This document shows positions 10,900-19,783 of a stretch of 64,000 nucleotides of DNA, in pieces. Numbering within the stretch: the stretch's first letter is position 1; each line of letters starts with the position of its first letter. The notes beneath the pieces were generated by a model that saw only the letters and a list, made by a program, of their open reading frames with translations, ran no database searches and had not been told where the DNA came from. The position numbers and the translations under genes are program-made. Source of the DNA: Parafrankia irregularis. GTDB taxonomy: Bacteria > Actinomycetota > Actinomycetes > Frankiales > Frankiaceae. The stretch is from assembly GCF_001536285.1 (NCBI RefSeq), contig NZ_FAOZ01000021.1, forward strand, positions 62,001 to 126,000, in the 5' to 3' direction.

Positions 10900-11781
10900 G
10901 TGCACCCTCTGAGCATTCCCGGATTCGACGTCCACCGCGTGCGGGTCGACGACGGGGTCACCCTGGAGGCCGAGGTCGGCGGGTCGGGCCCGCCCGTCCT
11001 GCTGCTGCACGGCTTCCCGCAGACCCGGCTCATGTGGCGGCATGTGGCCGCCGACCTCGCCGCCGACCACACCGTCATCTGCCCCGACCTGCGTGGCTAC
11101 GGAGCAAGCGACAAGCCCGCCGAGACCGGGCCCGAGATCTACGCCAAGCGGACCATGGCCCGGGACGTCGTCCGCCTGGCCACCGAGCTGGGACACGAGC
11201 GATTCACCCTGGCCGGCCACGATCGAGGCGCGCTGGTGGCGTTCAGGGCGGCTCTGGACCACCCGGAGGCGGTGGCCCGCGTGCTCCTCCTCGACGTCCT
11301 CGCGACCCTCGACATGTGGGACGCGATGCACGGCGTGTCCGCCGCGGTGGGCTTCCACCTCTATCTCATGGCCCAGGCGCCGGGCCTGCCCGAGACGATG
11401 ATCCGGTCAAGTGCCGACGCGTTCTTCGGCTACTTCCTCGACGTCTGGGCGAACGACCCGGACGCCGTCCCGAACGCCGTCCGCCGCCACTACCTCGACT
11501 CCAGCGCTCGCGCCGTTTCCTCCATCGTCGCCGACTACCGGGCCTCCGCGCAGATCGACGTGGCCCATGACAGCGCCGACCGCGAGGCCGGGAACCGGCT
11601 CGCCATGCCGGTCTCCGTGCTCCAGCAGGACTGGGGCGCGGCCCTCGGCTACCACGCCGAAGGGCTGTGGCGGGCCTGGGCACCCGACCTGCGCCACCGC
11701 ACGGTCAGCTGCGGGCACTTCATGGCCGAGGAGGACCCGGCCCTCGTCACCGCCGAGATCCGCGCCCTCGCCAGCCGCTGA
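10900..11781 (+). CDS. Alpha/beta hydrolase of the haloacetate dehalogenase / epoxide hydrolase group
   Basis: 293 aa. The motifs HGFPQT (37-42), DLRGYGASDKP and GHDRG (nucleophile Asp108) match fluoroacetate dehalogenase-type enzymes. Asp132 and His273 (in CGHFMAEED) complete the triad, and Tyr213 in ADYRAS is kept. Two substrate contacts of the characterised enzyme are changed: the second carboxylate-binding Arg is Leu112, and the halide-binding His-Trp pair is His153-Leu154. I therefore expect a different substrate, such as another halide or epoxide. The start is GTG at 10900 with AGGAG 6 nt upstream. Confidence 0.85.
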   Translation: MHPLSIPGFDVHRVRVDDGVTLEAEVGGSGPPVLLLHGFPQTRLMWRHVAADLAADHTVICPDLRGYGASDKPAETGPEIYAKRTMARDVVRLATELGHERFTLAGHDRGALVAFRAALDHPEAVARVLLLDVLATLDMWDAMHGVSAAVGFHLYLMAQAPGLPETMIRSSADAFFGYFLDVWANDPDAVPNAVRRHYLDSSARAVSSIVADYRASAQIDVAHDSADREAGNRLAMPVSVLQQDWGAALGYHAEGLWRAWAPDLRHRTVSCGHFMAEEDPALVTAEIRALASR

Positions 11782-11805
11782 CCCGACCCTCGGGGAGTGC
11801 GGGCA

Positions 11806-11851
11806 GGCCCGCGGCCACGCGCCGTACGTCGGGCGCCGGCGGCCGCGGGCC
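11806..11851. terminator. Hairpin between convergent genes
   Basis: An 11-bp perfect inverted repeat (11806-11816 with 11841-11851) has an inner GCGCC/GGCGC stem in the loop. It lies between the ends of the hydrolase gene and the TetR gene, so it can serve both directions. Confidence 0.6.
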
Positions 11852-11884
11852 CGAGGCCGGGGTTGGGTACGGGACCGGACCGGC

Positions 11885-12523
11885 TTACCCCTCGGCGGCC
11901 TGAGCCGCCGTGCCGTACCTGGCCTCCATCGTCCGGACCGCCTCGGTGACGACGCGTTCGTTGGTGGCGTCGTCGAGAGGCCAGCGGGGAAGCAGCATCC
12001 GGGGCCAGAAGACGTAGTTGGAGATCATGCCGAGGAACTGGGTGGCGGCCATGTCGGGGTCGTCCACAGCGATCGTCCCGGCGTCCCGTTCGGCCTCCAG
12101 GTAGCCGCGGACGGACTCGAAGTAGGGCATCTTGCCCCGGTTGAACTGGGTCTCCCCGAGCTCGGGGAAGCGGGGCAGCTCGGCGATGACGATGCGGAAC
12201 AGGTCGGCCATGCCAGGGCGGGTGAGCAGATCCACATAGCGGCGGCCGATCGCGGTCAGACCTACCCGCAGATCGCCGGTCGGGGGCCGCACCTCGTCCT
12301 CGCCCGAGTCCCAGGAAGCCGTGACGATCGCGTCGAACAGGGCCGCCTTCGTCGGGAACTGCCTGAACAGGGTGGCCTTGGAGACCTCCGCCGCCTCCGC
12401 GATCTTCGCCAGCGAGGTCCGGTCATAGCCGGAGTCGAGGAACAGGCGGGTGGCCGCGGCCAGGATCGCGGCCCGCTTCTGCTCGGCGACGCGCTGGTGG
12501 TAGGCCGAGGGCTCGCTGGTCAC
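11885..12523 (-). CDS. TetR family transcriptional regulator
   Basis: 212 aa. The N-terminal helix-turn-helix is classic (AAATRLFLDSGYDRTSLAKI, then VSKATLFRQFPTKAALFDAI). The C-terminal ligand-binding part is helical, with FRIVIAELPRFPELGETQF resembling the TetR_C family of AcrR-like regulators. The start is GTG at 12523. It is transcribed away from the SDR at 12632; the 108 bp between them hold two copies of a 21-bp repeat placed over the SDR promoter. Repression of the SDR and of itself is the simplest reading. Confidence 0.93.
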   Translation of the reverse strand: MTSEPSAYHQRVAEQKRAAILAAATRLFLDSGYDRTSLAKIAEAAEVSKATLFRQFPTKAALFDAIVTASWDSGEDEVRPPTGDLRVGLTAIGRRYVDLLTRPGMADLFRIVIAELPRFPELGETQFNRGKMPYFESVRGYLEAERDAGTIAVDDPDMAATQFLGMISNYVFWPRMLLPRWPLDDATNERVVTEAVRTMEARYGTAAQAAEG

Positions 12524-12542
12524 GGCACCAGCCTAGACGAGA

Positions 12543-12563
12543 AGGCGAGCCACTTGACTCACC
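12543..12563. promoter_or_regulatory. Operator-like repeat, copy 1
   Basis: A 21-bp element starting AGGCGAGCCACTTG. It matches copy 2 (12591-12611) at 17 of 21 positions and overlaps the -35 box of the SDR promoter, 20 bp from the TetR start codon. Its core is an imperfect version of the CGAGT-C-ACTCG palindrome. Confidence 0.65.
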
Positions 12564-12582
12564 ATCTGCCGCACCCTAGGTT
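12554..12582 (+). promoter_or_regulatory. Promoter of the SDR gene
   Basis: TTGACT at 12554-12559 and TAGGTT at 12577-12582 are separated by 17 bp, a good housekeeping sigma-factor spacing. Transcription would start near 12589, between the two operator copies, about 43 nt before the ATG. Confidence 0.7.
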
Positions 12583-12590
12583 CAGATGCG

Positions 12591-12611
12591 AGGCGAGTCA
12601 CTCGTCTCACT
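12591..12611. promoter_or_regulatory. Operator-like repeat, copy 2
   Basis: Contains a perfect odd palindrome CGAGT-C-ACTCG at 12594-12604 and lies just downstream of the predicted transcription start of the SDR. A TetR dimer bound here would block initiation or clearance. Confidence 0.65.
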
Positions 12612-12631
12612 ACCTGAAAGGAGCACCCACC

Positions 12632-13411
12632 ATGGGACGCTTCGACAACCACACCGTTCTCGTCACCGGAGGCACCGGCGGCCAGGGCTCCAGCCACCTG
12701 CGCGCCTACCACGCCGAAGGCGCAGGCGTCGTCATCGCCGACATCAACGACGGCGGTGGCCGGGCCCTCGCCGCCGAGCTCGGCGACCGCGCCCTGTTCG
12801 TCCACCTCGACGTCACCGACGAGGAATCGTGGAACGCCGCCATCGCTGCCACCGAACAGCACTTCGGCCCGCTGTCGATCCTGGTCAACAATGCCGGCGT
12901 GCAGAATCCGGCGGCTCCCGTCGAAGCCACCGACCGCCGCGTGTGGGACCGCGTCCTCGACATCAACCTCACCGGCACGTTCCTGGGCATCAAGGCGGCC
13001 GTTCCCTCCCTGCGCCGCAACGGCGGAGGTGTCATCGTCAACATCGCCTCCACATCCGGCATCGGCGGAACCGCCCACTACTCCCCGTATGTCGCCGGCA
13101 AGTGGGCTGTCCGCGGCCTCACCAGGACCGCCGCGCTGGAGCTCGGCCGCGACAACATCCGCGTCAACGCCATCCACCCCGGTGTCATAGCCACCCCGTT
13201 CATCACCGAGCCCGCCGCGGGGGCCGACGCTCCGATCTCGGACTTCTACTCCCCCGCGCCCTTCGCCATCCCCCGGCTCGGCCAGCCCGACGACATCACC
13301 CGTGCCCTGCTGTTCATCAGTTCCGACGAGGCGTCCTTCGCCACCGGCTCGGAGTTCGTCATCGACGGCGGCCTGCTGCTCGGCCCCGCCCTCAGGTACG
13401 AGGCCGCCTGA
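12632..13411 (+). CDS. SDR family oxidoreductase
   Basis: 259 aa, classical short-chain dehydrogenase size. The Rossmann glycine motif reads TGGTGGQG, with Gln where Ile is usual. NNAGV, the catalytic Ser in NIASTSG and the YVAGK (YxxxK) pair are present, as is the C-terminal FATGSEFVIDGG strand. Asp and Asn residues after strand 2 (VIADINDGG) suggest NAD rather than NADP. The ATG at 12632 has AAAGGAG 8 nt upstream. It is likely controlled by the adjacent TetR protein. The substrate cannot be told; the closest style is 20-beta-hydroxysteroid dehydrogenase-like. Confidence 0.93.
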   Translation: MGRFDNHTVLVTGGTGGQGSSHLRAYHAEGAGVVIADINDGGGRALAAELGDRALFVHLDVTDEESWNAAIAATEQHFGPLSILVNNAGVQNPAAPVEATDRRVWDRVLDINLTGTFLGIKAAVPSLRRNGGGVIVNIASTSGIGGTAHYSPYVAGKWAVRGLTRTAALELGRDNIRVNAIHPGVIATPFITEPAAGADAPISDFYSPAPFAIPRLGQPDDITRALLFISSDEASFATGSEFVIDGGLLLGPALRYEAA

Positions 13412-13670
13412 CAGCGCACCCGCGACCGCCGGCGCCGGCCGCCGGCATCCCGCCTGCCCGCATCCCGGCCGCCCACGGGCCGGCCGACAGCGCCGCCGCC
13501 GGCGATCGCGGCGGCCCGGATAGGCTGGACGCCAGGAGTGATCCACGCCGTTCCCGCGCCCCGGTCCACGACCACCATCGCCACCGCCACCATCCCGGCG
13601 GGCCAGCGGCCATCCGTCGTCGGCCGGGGAGCGCGAGCGGACACGGGTCAACAGTGATCGATGTCTTGGG

Positions 13671-16600
13671 ATGCGACCTGCGATGAACGAGCCCACCGAG
13701 AGCGACACCACCGCGGACGCCGCAGTCACCGCGGGCGGCGACGCCGACCTGCCCCACCGCTACGACTCGCGGCTCGCCGCGGAGATCGAACAGCGCTGGC
13801 AGCAGCGGTGGCTCAAGGACGGCACGTTCGAGTCGCCGAACCCGACCGGGCCGCTTTCCGCCGGCTTCGAGGCCGTCCAGGGCCGCGATCCGTTCTACGT
13901 GCTGGACATGTTCCCCTACCCGAGCGGGACGGGCCTGCATGTGGGGCACCCGCTCGGCTACATCGGTTCGGACGTCTTCGCCCGCTTCCTGCGGATGACC
14001 GGGCGCCACGTGCTGCACACCTTCGGCTATGACGCCTTCGGGCTGCCCGCCGAGCAGTACGCCATCAACACCGGCCAGCATCCGCGGGTGACGACCGAGG
14101 CGAACATCGCGAACATGCGGCGCCAGCTCTCCCGGCTGGGCCTGGGTCATGACACGCGCCGCGAGATCGCCACCACCGACACCACGTACTACCGCTGGAC
14201 CCAGTGGGTCTTCCTCCAGATCTTCAACAGCTGGTACGACGACGAGGCCGGCCGGGCCCGGCCGATCAGCGAGCTGGTCGAGGAGTTCGAGAGCGGGCGC
14301 CGGTCGGCCGCCGGGGCGAGCGCCGGCGAGGCCAACCCCCGCCAGGCCGAGTGGTCCGAGCTGACGGCGAGCGAACGGCGTCGCGTCGTCGACGCCCACC
14401 GCCTCACCTACATCTCCGAGGAGCTGGTGAACTGGTGCCCGGGCCTGGGCACGGTGCTGGCCAACGAGGAGGTCACGCCCGAGGGGCGCAGCGACATCGG
14501 CAACTATCCGGTCTACCGGCGCCCGCTGCGTCAGTGGATGATGCGGATCACCGCCTATGCCGACCGGCTGATGTCGGATCTCGACCTGGTCGACTGGCCC
14601 GACTCCATCAAGCAGATGCAGCGCAACTGGATCGGGCCGAGTGACGGCGCCGCCGTCCGGTTCACCACGACGACCGGTGCCAGCGCCGGAACCGATGCCG
14701 GTGCCAGCGCCGGTGGCGATGCCGGCGCGCCGGTCGACATCGAGGTCTACACGACCCGTCCCGACACGCTGCCCGGTGCGAGCTTCCTGGTGCTGGCTCC
14801 GGAACACCCGCTCGTCGACGCGCTGATCGCCACCGACTGGCCGGCCGACACCCCGGCCAGCTGGCAGTTCGGGCAGGGCCGGCCCGCCGGCCCGCTCGAG
14901 GAGCACTGGACCCCACGGGCCGCCGTCGACGCCTACCGCGCTTTCGCCGCCCGGCGCAGCGACCGCCAGCGCGGCGGTGCGGAGATCGACCGCACCGGCG
15001 TGTTCACCGGGACGTACGTGACCAACCCGGTCGGCGGCGGTGTGATTCCCGTCTTCCTGGCCGACTACGTCCTGCTCGGCTACGGCACCGGGGCGATCAT
15101 GGCGGTGCCGGCGCACGACGACCGGGACTTCTCCTTCGCCCGCGAGTTCGGCCTGCCGGTACAGGCCGTGCTGGAGCCGGATGAGGCCTGGCACTCCGAG
15201 CACGGCGTACCCGCGGGGGCACCCGCGTCCGCGTGGCCCGCGCCGTTCGCCGGTGAGGGCACGTATCTGCCCGGCCCGCCGAACCGCCCGGGCCTCGTCG
15301 GCCTGTCGAAGGCCGAGGCCATCAAGACCACGGTCGGCTGGCTGGAGGGCGCCGGTCGCGGCCGGGCCACCCGCTCCTACCGGCTGCGCGACTGGTTGTT
15401 CTCCCGCCAGCGGTACTGGGGCGAGCCGTTCCCGATCGTCTTCGACGACGAGGGGCTGCCGATCGCGGTTCCCGAGGACCAGCTGCCGGTCGAGCTGCCC
15501 GAGATGACCGACTTCCGGCCGCGTGCGATGGCCGACGACGACGAGAGCGAGCCCGTCCCGCCGCTGGCGAGAGCCACGGAGTGGACCACGGTCACCCTCG
15601 ACCTCGGCGACGGCCCGCGCGAGTACCGGCGCGAGCTCAACACCATGCCGCAGTGGGCCGGCTCCTGCTGGTACTACCTGCGCTACCTCGACCCGACGAA
15701 CTCCGAGCGGTTCGTGGATCCGACCGTCGAACGCTACTGGATGCACTCCGAGCGCGGGCCCGCCGGCGACGGCGGCGTCGACCTGTACGTGGGTGGCGTC
15801 GAGCATGCCGTTCTGCACCTGCTCTACGCCCGCTTCTGGCACAAGGTGCTGTACGACCTGGGCCTGGTCTCGACCCGGGAGCCGTTCAAGCGCCTCTACA
15901 ACCAGGGCTACATCCAGGCCGACGCGTTCACCGACGAGCGCGGGATGTACGTCGCCGCCGCCGAGGTCGTCCGCGGCGCGGACGGGACCTTCACCCACGA
16001 CGGGGCCCCGGTGAACCGGCGCTCCGGCAAGATGGGCAAGAGCCTCAAGAACAGCGTCAGCCCCGACGAGATGTACGACAGCTACGGTGCGGACACGCTG
16101 CGCGTCTACGAGATGGCGATGGGGCCGCTGGACGCGCACCGCCCGTGGCGCACCGACGACATCGTCGGCTCGTACCGGTTCCTGCAGCGGCTCTGGCGCA
16201 ACATCATCGACGAGGAGTCCGGCGAGCCGCGGGTGCGTGACACCGGGCTTGGCGACATCGAGTCGGGCGACGAGGTCACCCGGGCGCTGCACCGGACGAT
16301 CCTGGCCGTTCGGACGGACTACGCCGAACTGCGTTTCAACACCGCGGTCGCCCGGCTGATCGAGCTGACCAACCTGGCCAGCAAGCACTTCGGCGCCGGG
16401 CTCGCCGGGCCGCCGCGGGAGCTGGCCGAGGCCATGGTGCTGATGGTGGCGCCGCTGGCACCGCACCTCGCCGAGGAGCTGTGGACGCGACTGGGGCACG
16501 CCGGCTCGGTCTCGACCGTCCCCTTCCCCGAGGGGGACGAGTCGCTGGCCGCGGCCTCGACGGTCCGCCTGCCGGTGCAGGTCAATGGCAAGGTGCGGTT

Positions 16601-16748
16601 CACGATCGATGTCGCGCCCGACGCGGACGAGGCCGCGGTGCGCCAGGCACTGGAGGCACACGAGGACTACCCCCGCTACACGGCCGGCAAGACCGTCAAG
16701 CGCCTCATCGTGGTCCCCGGCCGGATCGTCAACATCGCCCTGGGCTGA
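13671..16748 (+). CDS. leuS: Leucyl-tRNA synthetase
   Basis: About 1025 aa, on the long side for bacterial LeuRS. It charges tRNA-Leu in the cytoplasm. FPYPSGTGLHVGHPLGY carries the HIGH-type motif (HVGH) and SGKMGKSLKNS the KMSKS-type motif. The CP1 editing domain has TTRPDTLPG and AVPAHDDRDF. The extra length includes an Ala/Gly/Asp stretch just before the editing motif, encoded by two tandem 24-bp units at 14676-14723, and another insertion around residues 200-225. The start could be ATG 13671 or ATG 13683; neither has a clear ribosome binding site. Confidence 0.96.
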   Translation: MRPAMNEPTESDTTADAAVTAGGDADLPHRYDSRLAAEIEQRWQQRWLKDGTFESPNPTGPLSAGFEAVQGRDPFYVLDMFPYPSGTGLHVGHPLGYIGSDVFARFLRMTGRHVLHTFGYDAFGLPAEQYAINTGQHPRVTTEANIANMRRQLSRLGLGHDTRREIATTDTTYYRWTQWVFLQIFNSWYDDEAGRARPISELVEEFESGRRSAAGASAGEANPRQAEWSELTASERRRVVDAHRLTYISEELVNWCPGLGTVLANEEVTPEGRSDIGNYPVYRRPLRQWMMRITAYADRLMSDLDLVDWPDSIKQMQRNWIGPSDGAAVRFTTTTGASAGTDAGASAGGDAGAPVDIEVYTTRPDTLPGASFLVLAPEHPLVDALIATDWPADTPASWQFGQGRPAGPLEEHWTPRAAVDAYRAFAARRSDRQRGGAEIDRTGVFTGTYVTNPVGGGVIPVFLADYVLLGYGTGAIMAVPAHDDRDFSFAREFGLPVQAVLEPDEAWHSEHGVPAGAPASAWPAPFAGEGTYLPGPPNRPGLVGLSKAEAIKTTVGWLEGAGRGRATRSYRLRDWLFSRQRYWGEPFPIVFDDEGLPIAVPEDQLPVELPEMTDFRPRAMADDDESEPVPPLARATEWTTVTLDLGDGPREYRRELNTMPQWAGSCWYYLRYLDPTNSERFVDPTVERYWMHSERGPAGDGGVDLYVGGVEHAVLHLLYARFWHKVLYDLGLVSTREPFKRLYNQGYIQADAFTDERGMYVAAAEVVRGADGTFTHDGAPVNRRSGKMGKSLKNSVSPDEMYDSYGADTLRVYEMAMGPLDAHRPWRTDDIVGSYRFLQRLWRNIIDEESGEPRVRDTGLGDIESGDEVTRALHRTILAVRTDYAELRFNTAVARLIELTNLASKHFGAGLAGPPRELAEAMVLMVAPLAPHLAEELWTRLGHAGSVSTVPFPEGDESLAAASTVRLPVQVNGKVRFTIDVAPDADEAAVRQALEAHEDYPRYTAGKTVKRLIVVPGRIVNIALG
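14676..14723. repeat. Two 24-bp tandem units inside leuS
   Basis: Units 14676-14699 and 14700-14723 each begin GGTGCCAGCGCCGG and encode GASAG-x-DA repeats. The period is a multiple of 3, so the frame is kept. It lies in a surface linker of the editing domain. Confidence 0.8.
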
Positions 16749-16753
16749 CGGCA

Positions 16754-16838
16754 CAGCCAGCCTGGCGGAACAGCCAGCCTGGCGGAACAGCCAGCCTGGC
16801 GGAACAGCCAGCCTGGCGGAACAGCCAGCCTGGCGCAC
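16754..16838. repeat. Five tandem copies of a 17-bp palindromic repeat
   Basis: Unit CAGCCAGCCTGGCGGAA, exact for the first four copies and altered at the end of the fifth, begins 6 bp after the leuS stop. Each unit contains the palindrome GCCAG-C-CTGGC, so the transcript could form serial small hairpins. It may help end leuS transcription, or it may just be an expanding repeat. Confidence 0.9.
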
Positions 16839-16874
16839 AACAGGTAACGGCGTCGCGGGCGGATCAGGCCCGAA

Positions 16875-17357
16875 ATGCCCGCGACGACCGAGCCGTCGCC
16901 CTGGGACGATGGCGGGGTGCTGCCGAGCGTTCTGATGATCCGGCCGGGGTTCGCGATCCCGGCCGGCGAGCTCACGTGGCGCTACTCGCGATCCGCGGGG
17001 CCGGGTGGGCAGTCGGTGAACACCTCGGACAGCCGCGTCGAGCTTTCGTTCGATCTTGCCCGCGCGCCATCCGTGCCCGAGCGGATGCGAGCCAGGGCGC
17101 TGGCGCGGCTGGAGGGTCGCCTGGTCGGTGGGGTTCTGACCCTGGCCGCGTCCGAGCATCGCTCGCAGCTACGGAACCGGGAGGCCGCGGCGGCACGGCT
17201 GGCCGACGTCCTGCGGGAGGCCACGGCACCTCCACCGCGGCCACGGCGGCCGACCAGCCCCACCCGTGGTTCGGTCGAGCGGCGGCTGGCCGGCAAGAAG
17301 CGCCGCAGCGAGATCAAAAAGGATCGAGGCGGGGGCCGCCGCGGGCCAGATGAGTGA
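16875..17357 (+). CDS. arfB: Peptidyl-tRNA hydrolase ArfB (release factor-like ribosome rescue protein)
   Basis: 160 aa. The RF1-type catalytic domain is clear: RYSRSAGPGGQSVNTSDSRVEL with the GGQ triplet at 44-46. The basic C-terminal tail (RRLAGKKRRSEIKKDR) is the part that enters the empty mRNA channel in ArfB. It hydrolyses peptidyl-tRNA on stalled ribosomes. The ATG at 16875 is used; there is no strong ribosome binding site, and a start around the Met of MIRPGFAIP is possible, since many homologs begin there. Confidence 0.9.
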   Translation: MPATTEPSPWDDGGVLPSVLMIRPGFAIPAGELTWRYSRSAGPGGQSVNTSDSRVELSFDLARAPSVPERMRARALARLEGRLVGGVLTLAASEHRSQLRNREAAAARLADVLREATAPPPRPRRPTSPTRGSVERRLAGKKRRSEIKKDRGGGRRGPDE

Positions 17358-17629
17358 TCAGGCCCGGGAACCGAGCGGGAAAGGGGTGGCCGGCGGGGGT
17401 GCGTGAGTGTCGCACGGGCTCGGCCTCCGGCACGGGGGGGCTCCCCGACGTTCGTCCGACCATCCGACCAGCCGACCACGATTTTCTCATGGCCGCGCGT
17501 GCCCGAAGCCGCCCTCTCGCTGTCGCACCATGGCGCCGATCAAGATCGGTAGTCCGTCGTACGGGTGGCGTTCGTACGCCAGGAACGTGACTGGCGTCCT
17601 GAGCGCGGTGGCCCGGCAGGGCGAGTCCG

Positions 17630-17730
17630 AAGCGTGAAGGATGTTGGCCGTTCCGACAACCAAAATCCCTCACGCTTGCGGATTGCCAGGTGACCCCGCA
17701 CCCCTTTTGCCCCTCTTGAGGCGAATTGCT
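17630..17730. repeat. Dispersed palindromic repeat, copy A
   Basis: Arms AAGCGTGA (17630-17637) and TCACGCTT (17670-17677) surround an imperfect GGATGTTGG...CCAAAATCC inner palindrome. The right flank holds CCCCTTTTGCCCCTCTTGAG and then GCGAATTGCT, whose reverse complement appears at the left of copy B. The remaining sequence of the 17358-17832 gap shows no gene I can support. Confidence 0.8.
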
Positions 17731-17832
17731 GGCGTTACGCGGCGGCGCGGGATCCGACAGCAACGGCAGCCCGAAGCTCGGGATCTCGCCACACGCTCCC
17801 GGCCGTCGTGCCGGCGGCGGGGCGGGCTCGGC

Positions 17833-18210
17833 TCAGACCGAGCCGGTTCCCGTATCCTCCGCTGTTCCCTGTCTGCCGCGCTGGCGAGGAAGCTTCTCCT
17901 TGGCTCCCTTCGCCCCCTTGGCCGGCGCAGCCGCGCTCGCACTCGCAGCCGCGGCGCCCTCGGCGCCGCGCTCGGCGGTGGCCAGAGCGCCCGCCGCCGG
18001 GTCACCGACCGCCTCGCCGCGGTTCGTCAGATCCCCGCGCGGCCGGCCGAACTCGCCGTTCTCCACGTTCGCCCGCATCCTGCGCAGGCTCTTCGAGAGG
18101 AGCACGAAGAGCCCGGCTGACGCGAGGATCAGCACGAAGACCACGAGGGCGCCGCTGGTGCCCGTGCCTATCTCGGCGGCGAGCCGCACCCCGCCGGACG
18201 TGTCATCCAC
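17833..18210 (-). CDS. Small single-pass membrane protein downstream of mca
   Basis: 125 aa. One transmembrane helix (GALVVFVLILASAGLFVLLS, about 20-39) is followed by a basic SLRRMRANVENGEFG stretch and a low-complexity Ala/Gly/Lys tail. The start is GTG at 18210 with AGGAGG 9 nt upstream. It is a likely counterpart of the small membrane protein next to mca in mycobacteria (the Rv1083 position). Function unknown. It lies about 100 bp after mca on the same strand. Confidence 0.8.
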   Translation of the reverse strand: MDDTSGGVRLAAEIGTGTSGALVVFVLILASAGLFVLLSKSLRRMRANVENGEFGRPRGDLTNRGEAVGDPAAGALATAERGAEGAAAASASAAAPAKGAKGAKEKLPRQRGRQGTAEDTGTGSV

Positions 18211-18306
18211 TGACCAGCACCTCCTGTAGTCAAGAGTCTTTCAGCTGACGGTCCGCGGCCAGCGATGCCGCGGTGCCGCGGTGCCGCGACAACAGCCGAA
18301 AGGCTC

Positions 18307-19212
18307 TCAGCGGATTCCGTTGAACAGATCGTCTTCGGGTAGTACGCCCACCTCGATCAGGGACCGGGCGAGCTGGTAGTCCTCGGTGGGCCAGGCGTCG
18401 CGCTGCAGGGTGAGCGGTACCCGGAACCACGGCCCGTCCGGGTCGACCTGGGTCGCATGCGCGAGCAGGGCGCGGTCCCGGACCTCGAACCAGTCCTCGC
18501 AGCGAACCCGAGTGGTCAACCGGCCGGTGTCCTCCGCCCGGTCGATCCATTCGTCCAGCCGCTTCCCATAGGGCGACTCCAGGCCCGCGGCGCGCATCCC
18601 CTCGTGCAGGGCGAGGATGCGGTCCTTGTGGAAGGTCAGGTGGTAATAGAGCTTCAGCGGCTGCCACGGCGCAAGGCCCAGCTCGAGGCCCACCTCGGGA
18701 TAGCGGGAGGGGTCACCGGCGGCCTCGAACGCCTCCACGCTGATCTGGTGGGTCATGATGTGATCCGGATGCGGGTAGCCGCCGTTCTCGTCGTAGGTCG
18801 TGACGACCTGCGGGCGGAACTGGCGGATCAGGCGCACCAGCGGGCGGGCGGCGTCCGCCAGGGGCTGCGTGGCGAAGGTCCCCTCGGGCAGTGGCGGCAG
18901 CGGGTCACCTTCGGGCAGCCCCGAGTCGATGAACCCCAGCCACTCCTGCTGCACTCCGAGTATCTTCCGTGCCCGTTCCATCTCCTCACGCCGGACCTCT
19001 GGCATCCGCGCGAGGACCTCGGGCGAATCCATTGCCGGATTGAGGATGCTGCCCGCCTCACCGCCGGTACACGTGACCACCAGCACCTCGACGCCCTCGT
19101 GGGCATAGCGGGCCATCGTCGCCGCGCCCTTGCTGGACTCGTCATCGGGATGCGCGTGGACGGCCATGAGCCGCAGACCACGCTCCTGTTCGGCCGGGAG
19201 CATGCAGCCCAT
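18307..19212 (-). CDS. mca: Mycothiol S-conjugate amidase
   Basis: About 301 aa. It cleaves mycothiol conjugates of electrophiles to release a mercapturic acid and GlcN-Ins, a cytoplasmic detoxification step specific to actinobacteria. The zinc-binding AHPDDESSKG motif is at residues 20-29; YPHPDH supplies a further His ligand, and TYDENGGYPHPDHIMTH is typical of Mca rather than the deacetylase MshB. The ATG at 19212 is used; ATG 19203 (MLPAEQ) is equally possible since neither has a clear ribosome binding site. It is divergent from greA, as at the mycobacterial locus. Confidence 0.95.
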   Translation of the reverse strand: MGCMLPAEQERGLRLMAVHAHPDDESSKGAATMARYAHEGVEVLVVTCTGGEAGSILNPAMDSPEVLARMPEVRREEMERARKILGVQQEWLGFIDSGLPEGDPLPPLPEGTFATQPLADAARPLVRLIRQFRPQVVTTYDENGGYPHPDHIMTHQISVEAFEAAGDPSRYPEVGLELGLAPWQPLKLYYHLTFHKDRILALHEGMRAAGLESPYGKRLDEWIDRAEDTGRLTTRVRCEDWFEVRDRALLAHATQVDPDGPWFRVPLTLQRDAWPTEDYQLARSLIEVGVLPEDDLFNGIR

Positions 19213-19783
19213 TGTGGCTGACGTCCGGAGCGGACCGGGCCGGCCGGCGCCCGCGCGGCGGCCACCTGGGCCGCCGCAGGGCAGCCCCCTGTGGGCCCTC
19301 AACCGCCTGGCTCCGCACCAACCGGGGCGGTCGACCGCCCCGGGAACGAGGGACAGGCCGGCACAAACGAGACCCAGCTCACTCTTGATCTGGAAAAGTC
19401 ACCGAGCGGCGTGGCACAATACACCGTCCGCACACGCTCCAAAGACGCCGGTTCACCGGTCTGCGGGCGGACGGTCTCTGGCAGGTGGCGTCGTCTGCAA
19501 ACCGACATCGTCGTCGGGCCCACCTTTGAGGGATCATCGGCCCGTGACCACGGCGGGAAGTCGTCATGACGACCTCGCACTGTGGGAACCGACGTCGAGG
19601 GCGGCCCGGACCACCCGCTTGCACTGAAGCAGCAACAGCACCGAAGCAGCGACCAGCACCGAACTGAACCAGCAACAGCCCCGTGGCGCCTGCCGTGAGC
19701 GGGCCCCACCCGGGCGCGCCGCCGGGAGCCTCGGCTCCCTCCGATAGACTCAGAACTTTGGTATTCCTCGAGGAGCGTGACGC
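19213..19783. other. Intergenic region between divergent mca and greA
   Basis: About 570 bp with no convincing gene. In mycobacteria a DUF4307 gene sits between greA and mca; I find no such frame here. The 3' part is rich in CAGCAACAGC / GACCAGCACCG near-repeats (19620-19680). TAGACT at 19745-19750 could be the greA -10 box; no clear -35 is seen. Confidence 0.5.

Noticed and set aside
13392..17159. 1255-codon minus-strand frame across leuS and arfB
   Set aside because: Shadow of leuS; its content is the complement of conserved LeuRS motifs and includes translated repeat units.
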